The notes: generated by a model not told the origin, from the sequence alone. A stretch of 33,267 nucleotides of DNA from JAVBPB01 sp031549965 (GCA_031549965.1 JAVBPB010000110.1:1-33267), one strand, 5' to 3'; shown: positions 17,082-25,232, counted from the first letter of the stretch. Translations and numbers: made by a program.

Positions 17082-17956
17082 TGGAAATATTAAGCAAAAG
17101 ACCAAAGTATGTATCATATTTGTTGATTATAGTAGGATGCCTGTTACTGGCTGTATCCATAGTAACAATATATGAGCCATTAGGATTAGTAACGGGAGGA
17201 TTTACAGGTCTTGCGATTGTAATAAAATATTATACAGGGTTTATAATTGAAGGCGGTATACCTTTATGGTTAAGTAATATTGTACTTAACGTTCCTTTAT
17301 TTATCATTGCACTTATAATAAAAGGATGGAGATATATAGTAAAAACATTTTTTGGTACAATATGCTTATCCGGGGCATTATATATTGTTCCTAATTTTGT
17401 AATTATTCAGGATGATATTTTGCTATCAGCAGTTTTTGGCGGTTTAATAGGTGGAGTGGGCATAGGTCTTATATTAGTAGCATCAGCTACAACAGGAGGA
17501 ACAGAACTATTAGCAGTTATAATCCAGAAACTTTTTGCAAGACATCATACAGTTGCAAGAATAATGCTTGTTCTTGATGGACTTATAGTTGTTTCAGGTG
17601 CACTAGTTTTTGGTGTGAATAAAGTATTGTATGCGGTTATTTCTGTTTATATAACTACAATAGTTACGGATGCAATTATTGAAGGCTTTACATTTGCGAA
17701 GCTTGCCTATGTAATTTCAGATGAATACGAGGAAATTGCTGAAATAGTTATGCAGGATTTAGACAGAGGTGTAACAGGAATACATGCGACTGGAATGTAT
17801 TCAGATAAAGACAAAAAGATGCTTATGTGTGTTGTTTCAAAGAAAGAAATAATTAAACTAGTTGATATAGTTTCAAAGATTGATCCCAAAGCTTTTGTAA
17901 TTGTAAGTGATGTAAGAGAAGTTCTAGGTGAAGGATTTATAGAATATAAACAGTAA
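17081..17956 (+). CDS. YitT family membrane protein (DUF161/DUF2179)
   Basis: This 291-residue membrane protein has about five hydrophobic helices in residues 10-215, including the family's GLVTGGFTGLAI and SATTGGTELLAVI segments. A cytoplasmic C-terminal DUF2179 domain follows (about 220-285), with LDRGVTGIHATGMYSDKDKK and MLMCVV. The transport or signalling role is not established for the family. The ATG overlaps the stop of the TagA-like gene. In Bacillus a YitT-type gene (yvjA) also lies near ftsEX and ctpB, which fits the wider neighbourhood here. Confidence 0.9.
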   Translation: MEILSKRPKYVSYLLIIVGCLLLAVSIVTIYEPLGLVTGGFTGLAIVIKYYTGFIIEGGIPLWLSNIVLNVPLFIIALIIKGWRYIVKTFFGTICLSGALYIVPNFVIIQDDILLSAVFGGLIGGVGIGLILVASATTGGTELLAVIIQKLFARHHTVARIMLVLDGLIVVSGALVFGVNKVLYAVISVYITTIVTDAIIEGFTFAKLAYVISDEYEEIAEIVMQDLDRGVTGIHATGMYSDKDKKMLMCVVSKKEIIKLVDIVSKIDPKAFVIVSDVREVLGEGFIEYKQ

Positions 17957-18006
17957 AAGTTAGTAAACTTGCAGTTAATATTGTTAAATCTACTGTTTTT
18001 AAAAAC

Positions 18007-18025
18007 TTGTATACAAAGTATACAA
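18007..18025. promoter_or_regulatory. Perfect inverted repeat, likely GntR-type operator
   Basis: TTGTATAC and GTATACAA are separated by AAA, giving an 8-bp perfect inverted repeat about 180 nt before the sugar-importer ATPase gene and 50 nt after yitT. GntR-family operators often have this GTATAC-type dyad. The cognate regulator is not in the window, and the promoter between this site and 18206 is not clear. Confidence 0.45.
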
Positions 18026-18205
18026 AATGGAAAAAAATAATTTGTTAAAATGGGATATGGTATTTATTTTATAAATAGTGTATTATATAAACATGAAATG
18101 TAATTGAATTATGTCTATATAATATACTATTTATTTTACTGATATCACATATATTGATTACAAAAATAGTAATACATAAATTAAAATTCCAGGGAGGAAA
18201 TAAAT

Positions 18206-19318
18206 ATGGCTAGTTTATCATTAAAAAACATTGTAAAATCATATCCTAACGGCTTTGTTGCAGTTAAGGATTTTAATCTTGAAATTGGAGACAAAGAATT
18301 CATTATCTTCGTAGGACCATCAGGATGTGGTAAGTCAACTACACTTCGTATGATCGCAGGACTTGAAGAAATTTCATCAGGAGAATTATGGATCGGGGAT
18401 AAGATTGTAAACGATGTTGAGCCAAAAGACAGAGATATAGCAATGGTATTCCAAAACTATGCATTATATCCACATATGTCAGTATATGACAACATGGCAT
18501 TTGGTCTTAAATTAAGAAAAGTACCAAAAGATAAGATTGACAAGCAAGTTCATGAAGCTGCAAAGATTCTTGACATTGAACATTTATTAGATCGTAAACC
18601 AAAAGCTTTATCAGGTGGACAAAGACAGCGTGTTGCTATGGGTCGTGCAATCGTTCGTGATCCTAAAGTATTCCTTATGGATGAGCCTTTATCAAACCTT
18701 GATGCTAAGCTAAGAGTTCAGATGCGTATTGAGATTTCAAAATTACATCAAAGACTTGAAACTACTATTATTTACGTTACACATGATCAAACAGAAGCAA
18801 TGACACTTGGAACAAGAATCGTTGTTATGAAAGATGGTGTTATACAACAAGTAGATACACCACAAAATCTTTATGACAGACCTAAAAACTTATTCGTTGC
18901 TGGTTTCATAGGATCACCACAAATGAACTTTATTGAAGCAAAAGTAGTTAAATCAGGCACAGACATTATGTTAATGTTTGGTTCACACTCAATTAAAGTT
19001 CCAGATGGAAAAGCTAAAAAACTTATTGATGGTAAATATATAGATAAAAATGTTATGCTTGGAATTCGTCCAGAAGATATTCACGATTCACAAATTTACA
19101 TTGAATCATCACCAGAAAGCGTTATTGAAGCTACAATTAAAGTATATGAAATGTTAGGTGCGGAAGTATTCTTATACTTCTCAATTGACCAATTTGATAT
19201 CACTGCACGTGTTAACCCTCGTACAACTGCAAGACCAGGGGATACAATCAAAGTGGCACTTGACCTTACTAAGATACATTTATTTGATAAAGAAACAGAG
19301 GCAGTTATTGTTAACTAA
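18206..19318 (+). CDS. ugpC: MsmX/UgpC-type ABC transporter ATPase for sugar import
   Basis: The 370-residue ATPase energises CUT1-class sugar importers. Walker A GPSGCGKST (about residue 38), the Q-loop QNYALYPHM, signature LSGGQRQRVAMGRA, Walker B FLMDEPLSNLD and the switch VTHDQTEAMT are all intact. A C-terminal TOBE/regulatory domain (240-370) contains LGIRPEDI, typical of MsmX, MalK and UgpC. GGGAGG about 9 nt upstream supports the ATG. No permease or binding-protein gene adjoins. This is the pattern of MsmX, a shared ATPase serving several importers including maltodextrin uptake. Codon use is richer in C-ending codons than its neighbours, suggesting high expression. A strong terminator follows. 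Confidence 0.9.
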   Translation: MASLSLKNIVKSYPNGFVAVKDFNLEIGDKEFIIFVGPSGCGKSTTLRMIAGLEEISSGELWIGDKIVNDVEPKDRDIAMVFQNYALYPHMSVYDNMAFGLKLRKVPKDKIDKQVHEAAKILDIEHLLDRKPKALSGGQRQRVAMGRAIVRDPKVFLMDEPLSNLDAKLRVQMRIEISKLHQRLETTIIYVTHDQTEAMTLGTRIVVMKDGVIQQVDTPQNLYDRPKNLFVAGFIGSPQMNFIEAKVVKSGTDIMLMFGSHSIKVPDGKAKKLIDGKYIDKNVMLGIRPEDIHDSQIYIESSPESVIEATIKVYEMLGAEVFLYFSIDQFDITARVNPRTTARPGDTIKVALDLTKIHLFDKETEAVIVN

Positions 19319-19325
19319 GATTTTT

Positions 19326-19352
19326 AGCCCACCCTTTTAGGGTGGGCTTTTT
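19326..19352 (+). terminator. Intrinsic terminator of the sugar-importer ATPase gene
   Basis: Arms AGCCCACCCT and AGGGTGGGCT form a perfect 10-bp GC-rich stem around a TTT loop, followed by T4-5. It begins 7 nt after the stop codon. Confidence 0.92.
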
Positions 19353-19371
19353 AGGTGTTTGGATTTTGAGG

Positions 19372-19672
19372 GACGCTTTGCATTTTTAGTCTTTCTACTC
19401 CATGGGAGGCCATTGAAAAAGTTCTTCAATACAGTAAGCTAATTTTTTAGATGAATATGAGTATATATATATCCAAGTGTGTGCCTTACCCTCCTTCAGC
19501 ATGTTTTTTACAAGCCTTTGCTACGCAAAGTCTTGACAAAACATAAACGCTTCGTCGGCCGGTCTGCACAATTGGATATATATACACTCATATTCATCTA
19601 AAAAATTAGCTTACTGTATTGAAGAACTTTTTCAATGTCCTCCCATGGAGATGTAGTTTTTGAGGCAAAGCG
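19372..19672. repeat. Hairpin element C: 79-bp arms, shared ends
   Basis: Arms 19398-19476 and 19572-19650 are reverse complements at 77 of 79 positions around a 95-nt loop. The outer ends GACGCTTTGC (left) and GGCAAAGCG (right) match those of elements A and B. The right-type end lies on the left, so C is inverted relative to A and B. The loop differs from the A/B core and contains GCCTTTGCTACGCAAAG. It lies between the converging ATPase gene and the minus-strand gene at 19737-20222. Confidence 0.9.
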
Positions 19673-19736
19673 GGGATTCATAAAATATAAGAATATTCTG
19701 TAGCTTTTTTATTGTATGTTTTTGATATGGATTCAA

Positions 19737-20222
19737 TTAATCTTCAGAGTATTTTCCAGGAACTCTCATTTTTTCAAGGTCTTTAAGATTGTCTGGTAAA
19801 TGATAACTAATAATGTGATTAAATTTTTCTAATCTTACGCATCCATGCACATCTGCAGAAAAGGTGATTTCATCAATTCCAATAGTGTCATGTGGTCCGA
19901 GATAAGGTTCTGATGTGAAAGTAACATAATAAGTATTTTTGCCAGAAGTAATGTTTTTCACAAAAACGCTATAATAATTTACAATTGGTGAAGTAGTATA
20001 ATATTCATCATAAAAATCGTTTGATGCCTTTTCAATCTTAGTTAAATATGTATTTATTAATAGCTGATTATAATCTTCTCTTGTATCAGAAGTTCCAATG
20101 TTAGAAGTAGTAATGATTTCATTCATATTTGTTTTAGCTAATAAGCAGCCAACAAGAATGGTATTTAGTAATATCATTAATATAAGTATATTCTTTCTAT
20201 TTTCTTTTATTAATCCAAACAA
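19737..20222 (-). CDS. Small lipoprotein-like protein, resembling DUF3888
   Basis: This 161-residue protein has a basic N-terminus and a hydrophobic segment ending in LVGC (about residues 22-25), which could be a lipobox. The outside part contains YLGPHDTIGIDEITFSADVH and EKFNHIISYHLP, similar in style to DUF3888 proteins (a GPH...G.DEITF pattern and a final F.H). No enzymatic motif is seen. The start is TTG, 7 nt after GAGG. It is monocistronic and bracketed by hairpin element C on its 3' side and element B on its 5' side. The family call is by recall of the pattern, not by search. Confidence 0.65.
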   Translation of the reverse strand: MFGLIKENRKNILILMILLNTILVGCLLAKTNMNEIITTSNIGTSDTREDYNQLLINTYLTKIEKASNDFYDEYYTTSPIVNYYSVFVKNITSGKNTYYVTFTSEPYLGPHDTIGIDEITFSADVHGCVRLEKFNHIISYHLPDNLKDLEKMRVPGKYSED

Positions 20223-20447
20223 ATGATCACCTCAATAAATTATATGTTAGGATAATAGGTTTCATGAAAATCTTGTTGCACATAAATGAATCTTTCAATT
20301 AATATTTCTTGTTTTTAAATCCCTATTCTCAGTGTTAGAGTTACGTCTTCTTTGCGTTGATTATAATTGGATTTAATAAAAACATTATGTTTTGAGAATA
20401 TAGTATGTAATGAGTGATCTTAAAGTAATTATATTGTATGAATACAC

Positions 20448-20659
20448 AGCTTTGCCTCAAAAGTCTACAACTCCATGATAGGGGATTTATGATATAAAAA
20501 GACCGTTAGTGCCATGGAAATGAGACTATAAACCAATTCTGGAAGCCAAAGCTTACAGAATTGGTTTTGTCCATAGGCTCATTGGAATGTTTGAAACGTC
20601 GGTCTTTTTATATCATAAATCCCCTATCATGGAGCAGAAAGATAAAAAAGGCAAAGCGT
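20448..20659. repeat. Hairpin element B: 35-bp perfect arms, conserved ends and core
   Basis: Arms 20471-20505 and 20600-20634 are perfect reverse complements (35 of 35) around a 94-nt interior, the same sizes as element A. The left core GCCATGGAAATGAGACTAT (20511-20529) and right core GTCCATAGGCTCATTG (20569-20584) are identical to A. The inner stem AAACCAATTCTG/CAGAATTGGTTT (20530-20541 with 20556-20567) is different from A. Ends GCTTTGCC and GGCAAAGCG are shared with A and C. It is in the same orientation as A. Confidence 0.9.
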
Positions 20660-20689
20660 TCGTTTGCTAACATCTTTAGTTTATGATGC

Positions 20690-20783
20690 TGTAATCGACC
20701 AGTCTACACAATTGGATATATATAAACCCATATTCATCTAATAAATTTGCTCAACTAAAGTAGAGGCTTTTTCAGAGCCCTCC
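20690..20783. repeat. Half copy of element C (right arm and loop edge only)
   Basis: From the motif GTCTACACAATTGGATATAT at 20702 onward, the sequence follows the right arm of element C, with the ATATTCATCTA block also kept and substitutions elsewhere. It decays after the CCCTCC at about 20778-20783. No matching left arm is found; element B lies where it would be expected. It appears to be a decayed element interrupted or replaced by B. Confidence 0.65.
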
Positions 20784-20820
20784 AAAAAGTTAAAAGTTTA
20801 TGAAAATTACATAGTTAAAG

Positions 20821-20849
20821 TTTACTTTTTACAAAATGCGTGTTAATAT
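20821..20849 (+). promoter_or_regulatory. Candidate promoter of the CdaR-like regulator gene
   Basis: TTTACT (20821-20826) and TAATAT (20844-20849) are separated by 17 nt; each matches the consensus at four of six positions. They sit about 100 nt upstream of the ATG at 20950 and just downstream of the half element. Confidence 0.4.
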
Positions 20850-20949
20850 TATTGTATGCAAACAAATAAAAAAAAGGAATCCCAGAAAAAATGCACAAAA
20901 TTTACATAAGAATTATAAGAAATATAATGACAATAAAGGGAGTGAAGGT

Positions 20950-22038
20950 ATGATATCAAATCAAATTTTACAAAATACAATTGAAGGATTAAAAGCAATT
21001 GCACGTATTGATTTATGCGTTATGGATACTGAAGGAAAAGTATTAGCAACAACTGTTGTTAATGCAGATGACTACGAAAAGGCAACTCTTGCCTTTGTTG
21101 AGTCACCAGCAGATAGTCAGGTATTACAAGGATACCAATTTTTCAAGGTTTTTGATGAACATCAGCTTGAGTATGTTATTTTGGCCAGAGGCGATAGTGA
21201 AGATGTATATATGGTGGGTAAAATCGCATCTTTCCAAATTCAAAACCTGTTAATTGCATATAAAGAAAGATATGATAAAGATAATTTTATTAAGAATTTG
21301 TTATTAGATAACCTGCTTTTAGTAGATATATATAATCGTGCTAAAAAGCTTCATATTGAAACAGATGTTAGAAGAGTAGTATATATTATTGAAACTAAGT
21401 ATGAAAAAGATAATAATGCATTAGAAATGGTTAGAAGTCTGTTTTCAAGTAAGACAAAAGATTTTATAACGGCTGTTGATGAAAAGAATATTATATTAGT
21501 TAAAGAATTAAAAACCAGTGAAAGTTACGATGACTTAAGCAAAACAGCTAAGGTTGTATTGGATATGATGAATACAGAAGCAATGACTAAGGCACATGTG
21601 GCATTTGGAACTATTGTTAATGAAATAAAAGATGTGTCTAGATCTTATAAAGAAGCTAAGATGGCACTAGATGTAGGAAAGATTTTCTACAGTGATCGTA
21701 ATGTTGTAGCTTATGGAAGCCTTGGAATTGGCAGACTTATTTATCAGTTGCCAATGCCTCTTTGTAAAATGTTTATAAAGGAAATCTTTGATGGAAAATC
21801 ACCAGACGATTTCGATGAAGAAACATTAACAACAATTAATAAATTCTTTGAAAATAGTTTAAACGTATCAGAAACCTCCAGACAGCTATATATTCATAGA
21901 AACACTTTAGTATATAGACTTGATAAGTTACAAAAGAGTACAGGTCTTGATCTTAGAGTATTTGAAGATGCAATAACCTTTAAAATTGCTCTTATGGTTG
22001 TAAAATACATGAAATATATGGAAAGTTTAGAATATTAA
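20950..22038 (+). CDS. CdaR/PucR-type transcriptional regulator
   Basis: The 362-residue protein has an N-terminal sensor-like region (IDLCVMDTEGKVLATTVV), a central GGDEF-like/PucR middle domain and a C-terminal PucR-type helix-turn-helix. The HTH region is FFENSLNVSETSRQL, then YIHRNTLVYRLDKLQ (about 300-335). Members sense sugar diacids, purines or other small ligands; the ligand here is not known. The ATG at 20950 is preferred because GGGAG at 20938-20942 lies 7 nt upstream; an in-frame ATG at 20836 lies in the promoter region. It precedes ftsE by 166 nt on the same strand but ftsE has its own likely promoter. Confidence 0.85.
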   Translation: MISNQILQNTIEGLKAIARIDLCVMDTEGKVLATTVVNADDYEKATLAFVESPADSQVLQGYQFFKVFDEHQLEYVILARGDSEDVYMVGKIASFQIQNLLIAYKERYDKDNFIKNLLLDNLLLVDIYNRAKKLHIETDVRRVVYIIETKYEKDNNALEMVRSLFSSKTKDFITAVDEKNIILVKELKTSESYDDLSKTAKVVLDMMNTEAMTKAHVAFGTIVNEIKDVSRSYKEAKMALDVGKIFYSDRNVVAYGSLGIGRLIYQLPMPLCKMFIKEIFDGKSPDDFDEETLTTINKFFENSLNVSETSRQLYIHRNTLVYRLDKLQKSTGLDLRVFEDAITFKIALMVVKYMKYMESLEY

Positions 22039-22064
22039 TTGGATTTTTTAAGGCAAATTGCCGA

Positions 22065-22093
22065 TTGAAACAATAGAAGACTTTTGATATTAT
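22065..22093 (+). promoter_or_regulatory. Sigma-A promoter upstream of ftsE
   Basis: TTGAAA at 22065-22070 and TATTAT at 22088-22093 (5 of 6) are separated by 17 nt. A TATAAT overlapping at 22091-22096 is an alternative -10 with a 20-nt spacer. Transcription would start near 22100, just before a hairpin. Confidence 0.6.
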
Positions 22094-22110
22094 AATATTG
22101 CATTAAATAA

Positions 22111-22150
22111 ATGCTTGGGGCTATTACCTTATGTAATGGTTTCCAAGCAT
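22111..22150 (+). other. Hairpin in the ftsE 5' leader
   Basis: ATGCTTGG (22111-22118) pairs with CCAAGCAT (22143-22150), and CTATTAC pairs with GTAATGG inside. With two G-U pairs and one bulge this makes a stem of about 17 pairs closed by a 5-nt loop. No T-run follows, so it is not a simple terminator. It sits right at the predicted 5' end of the ftsE transcript, where it could stabilise the mRNA. Confidence 0.5.
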
Positions 22151-22204
22151 ATATGTTTATGAATAATTGGAATTAATAGGAAAAAAAGGAGGCTTGCAGA
22201 ATTA

Positions 22205-22891
22205 ATGATAGCTTTAGAAAATGTAACAAAGACATATCAATCGGGTATAACAGCTATAAATGACGTTAGCTTAAAGATAGAAAAGGGGGAATTTGTATTT
22301 ATAGTAGGCAGTAGCGGTTCAGGTAAATCAACATTAGTGAAGCTTTTATTAAAAGAACTTGAACCGACTTTTGGAAGAATTATTATAAATGGTAAAGAAC
22401 TTGGCAAACTAAGAAAAGGAATGATACCAAAACATAGAAGATCTATAGGTGTAGTATTTCAAGATTTTAGATTACTAAAGGATAGAAATGTATATGAAAA
22501 TATAGCCTTTGCACAAAGGGTAATAGAAGCGTCACAAAGAAGTATAAGAAGAAGGGTGCCTATGATGTTAACCCTTGTAGGTCTTGGAGATAAATACAAA
22601 TCATTTCCAAGGGAATTATCAGGAGGGGAACAGCAAAGAGTAGCTTTGGCAAGAGCTTTAGTTAATAATCCGCCAATTTTATTATGCGATGAACCAACGG
22701 GTAATTTGGACCCAAAAAATTCATGGGAGATAATGAATCTTTTGGAGGAAGTTAACAAAAGAGGGACCACTGTTTTGGTTGTAACACACAATAAAGAAAT
22801 AGTAGACATTATGCAAAAAAGGGTAATAACCATGAATAAAGGCATAATTATCAGTGATGAACAAAAAGGAAGGTATTTACATGAAAGTTAG
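22205..22891 (+). CDS. ftsE: Cell division ATP-binding protein FtsE
   Basis: The 228-residue ABC ATPase pairs with FtsX to switch on peptidoglycan hydrolases at the division site or side wall. Walker A GSSGSGKST (about 37-45), Q-loop VFQDFRLL, signature LSGGEQQRVALARAL, Walker B ILLCDEPTGNLDP and the switch VTHNKEIV are all intact. The start MIALENVTKTYQSG matches FtsE proteins. An AGGAGG box lies 12 nt upstream, longer than usual. Its last codons overlap the ftsX start by 11 nt. Confidence 0.95.
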   Translation: MIALENVTKTYQSGITAINDVSLKIEKGEFVFIVGSSGSGKSTLVKLLLKELEPTFGRIIINGKELGKLRKGMIPKHRRSIGVVFQDFRLLKDRNVYENIAFAQRVIEASQRSIRRRVPMMLTLVGLGDKYKSFPRELSGGEQQRVALARALVNNPPILLCDEPTGNLDPKNSWEIMNLLEEVNKRGTTVLVVTHNKEIVDIMQKRVITMNKGIIISDEQKGRYLHES

Positions 22892-23789
22892 TACATTGTC
22901 ATATAGCATGAAGCAGGGTGTAAAGAATATAAAAAGAAATAAGATGTTTTCACTGGCATCAATTGGCACTATAATGGCGTGTATATTTCTATTTGGTATA
23001 TTTTATGCTATTGTAGCTAACTTTCAATATATGGTTAAAAGTGCAGAAACATCAGTAAATGTTACAGTTTTTTTTGATGATGGAATATCACAGGAACAAA
23101 TTGATAAAATTGGGGAACAAATTAAAAAAAGGGTAGAAGTGTCTGAAGTTAAATTTATATCCGCTGAAGAAGCATGGGAAAAGTTTAAAAAAGAATATTT
23201 TAAAGATATGGATGAATTGCTAGTAGGATTTAATGAGGACAACCCATTGCAGGATTCAGCTTCATATGAAATATATTTAAATGATGTTGCAATGCAGCCA
23301 ACGCTTGTTAAATATTTAGAACATTTGGAAGGAATAAGACAAGTTAACAGTTCAGAAGCTACAGCGACGGGACTTGAGAAGATAAATTTATTAGTTGCGT
23401 ATATTTCTATGGCAATTATAATTATATTACTGGCAGTAGCTGTATTTTTAATTAGCAATACAGTAACAATCGGAATTACAGTTAGAAAAGAAGAAATATC
23501 AATTATGAAATTAATAGGAGCAACAGACTTCTTTGTAAAAGCTCCTTTTATAGTAGAAGGTGTAATTATTGGAATTGTTGGTTCAATAATTCCGGTTATA
23601 CTATTATATTTTGTTTATAATAAGGTTATTGATTATGTATCAACTAAATTTAATATATTGTCAGGTATTTTAACATTTTTGCCAGACATAGAAGTATTTA
23701 AAATATTACTTCCGGTTTCTTTGGTAATAGGAATTGGAATAGGATTTTTTGGAAGCTTTATTACAATAAGAAAGCACTTAAGAGTATAG
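22881..23789 (+). CDS. ftsX: Cell division membrane protein FtsX
   Basis: The 302-residue permease-like protein has a helix near residues 20-45 (GTIMACIFLFGIFYAI), an extracellular loop of about 120 residues (KSAETSVNVTVFFDDG, then ISAEEAWEKF), and three more helices in the C-terminal half. The loop is the part that touches periplasmic or extracellular hydrolases in studied FtsX proteins. The ATG at 22881 is chosen because GGAAGG lies 7 nt upstream and the family starts a few residues before SYSMKQGVKNIKRN. Overlap with ftsE implies coupled translation and complex formation. Confidence 0.94.
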   Translation: MKVSTLSYSMKQGVKNIKRNKMFSLASIGTIMACIFLFGIFYAIVANFQYMVKSAETSVNVTVFFDDGISQEQIDKIGEQIKKRVEVSEVKFISAEEAWEKFKKEYFKDMDELLVGFNEDNPLQDSASYEIYLNDVAMQPTLVKYLEHLEGIRQVNSSEATATGLEKINLLVAYISMAIIIILLAVAVFLISNTVTIGITVRKEEISIMKLIGATDFFVKAPFIVEGVIIGIVGSIIPVILLYFVYNKVIDYVSTKFNILSGILTFLPDIEVFKILLPVSLVIGIGIGFFGSFITIRKHLRV

Positions 23790-23799
23790 AGGTGTAATT

Positions 23800-25122
23800 A
23801 TGATAAAGAAAATTAAGAAAATATTAGCCTTTACTTTAGTTGGCATTATGGTAATATCATTATCGTTAACTACACTTGCCAGTGAAATAGATAAGGCAAA
23901 GGATAAGAAAACAAGCTTAGAAGAAAGAAAGAAGGAAACTCAAAAGGCACTTAATAAGCTTGAAGAAGAAAAAGGTGATATCGTAAAATACATTGATACA
24001 CTTGATAAGGAATTAAGCAGATTAACAAATGAAATTGATGAGCTTACACTTTCTGTAGAAGAAATAGAAAAAGTAATAGAAATTACCGAGGAAGAGTTAA
24101 AGGCAGCAAAAGAAAATGAAGTTAACCAATATGCCACTATGAAACAAAGAATTAAGTTTATGTATGAAAATGGTAATTCTGCATATATTGATGTCCTTCT
24201 TGATTCTGAAAGTTTATCTGATTTGCTAAATAAATCAGAATATATCTTAAAGATATCAGAATATGATAGAAATATGTTGGAAAGGTATGTTAAAACTAAA
24301 GAACTGGTTATAGAAAAAGAAGAGGAAGCTAAAAAAGTTCATCAGGAACATTTAGAAGCCTTAGAGGAACTGGATTATGAAAAAGCTGCCGCTGAAGAAT
24401 TAGTTAATAATAAAACCATTGAGCTTAAAAAATATGAAAGTGATATTGGAGATTCAGAAGTAATGCTTGCTGAGTATCAAAAAGATATTGAAGCTCAGGA
24501 AAAATTAATAGAAGAAATGATAGAGCAGGAAAGAATCAGGCAAGAGCAAGAGGCTGAAAGAATCAGGCTTGAAAAAGAAGCAGAAAAAAAACGATTGGCA
24601 GAAGAAGCAGCAGAAAAAATACGTTTAGCTAAAGAAGCAGAAAAGAAACGCTTGGAAGAAGAAGAAAAAGCAAGACTTGCTAAAGAAAAGGAAAAAGAAG
24701 AAAAAGAACAGGAAGAGATTGTTGCTAGTACAGGAGATTTTATTTGGCCTTGCCCTTCTAGCAATAGAATTACTTCTTATTTTGGCAATAGAGATCAGCC
24801 GACAGAAGGTGCCAGTACAAATCATAAAGGAATTGATATTGGTGCTCCAACTGGTACAAATATTGTAGCATCAGCAGGTGGAACAGTAATTATTTCCACA
24901 TATGCTACGGCAGCAGGCAATTATATTATGATATCACATGGAAATGGAATGTACACAGTATATATGCATTGCTCGAAATTAATTGCAAAGGTAGGTGATA
25001 CAGTTTCTCAGGGAGAGGTAATAGCTTTAGTTGGCTCAACAGGAGTATCTACAGGTCCTCATTTACATTTTGGAATAATGGAAGGTAGTCAATATGTGGA
25101 TCCATTAGATTATGTTAATTAA
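23800..25122 (+). CDS. Coiled-coil M23 peptidoglycan endopeptidase, likely FtsEX-activated
   Basis: The 440-residue protein has a signal peptide (1-27, TTLAS-E). A long coiled coil runs to about residue 245, and a very charged E/K/R/A helix follows (about 245-308). The C-terminal LytM/M23 domain occupies about 320-440. The zinc ligands are complete: NHKGIDIGAP (H and D), YMHCSKL and GPHLHFG (HxH). It should therefore cut peptide crosslinks itself, unlike EnvC, which is catalytically dead. It starts 10 nt after ftsX with GAGGTG overlapping the ftsX stop region, so it is co-transcribed. It is the probable partner of FtsEX, in the place of CwlO or PcsB in other Firmicutes. Confidence 0.92.
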   Translation: MIKKIKKILAFTLVGIMVISLSLTTLASEIDKAKDKKTSLEERKKETQKALNKLEEEKGDIVKYIDTLDKELSRLTNEIDELTLSVEEIEKVIEITEEELKAAKENEVNQYATMKQRIKFMYENGNSAYIDVLLDSESLSDLLNKSEYILKISEYDRNMLERYVKTKELVIEKEEEAKKVHQEHLEALEELDYEKAAAEELVNNKTIELKKYESDIGDSEVMLAEYQKDIEAQEKLIEEMIEQERIRQEQEAERIRLEKEAEKKRLAEEAAEKIRLAKEAEKKRLEEEEKARLAKEKEKEEKEQEEIVASTGDFIWPCPSSNRITSYFGNRDQPTEGASTNHKGIDIGAPTGTNIVASAGGTVIISTYATAAGNYIMISHGNGMYTVYMHCSKLIAKVGDTVSQGEVIALVGSTGVSTGPHLHFGIMEGSQYVDPLDYVN

Positions 25123-25232
25123 TGGTTTTATACTATTATATAAGTTTAAAAAATTGGCAGTATTCAATATCAATAAATAATTATCTGATTTTTATCATAT
25201 AATATTAAGACTGCAATAAAAAGGAGTAACAT

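Larger units (their letters stand above)
20223..20949. other. Divergent intergenic region holding element B and a half element
   Basis: This 727-nt gap carries element B (20448-20659), a half copy of element C (about 20690-20783) and a candidate promoter for the CdaR-like gene (20821-20849). The stretch 20223-20447 has no gene or strong hairpin that I can see; it probably holds the promoter of the small minus-strand gene. Confidence 0.6.

Noticed and set aside
20448..20783. CRISPR array or retron
   Set aside because: There are no regularly spaced direct repeats and no cas genes. No reverse transcriptase is encoded in the window, so a retron msr-msd call has no support.
24495..24868. Several overlapping frames inside the M23 hydrolase gene
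   Set aside because: They are by-products of the repetitive GAA/AAA/GCA-rich charged-helix region; their products are low-complexity Ser/Phe or Lys runs without ribosome-binding sites.
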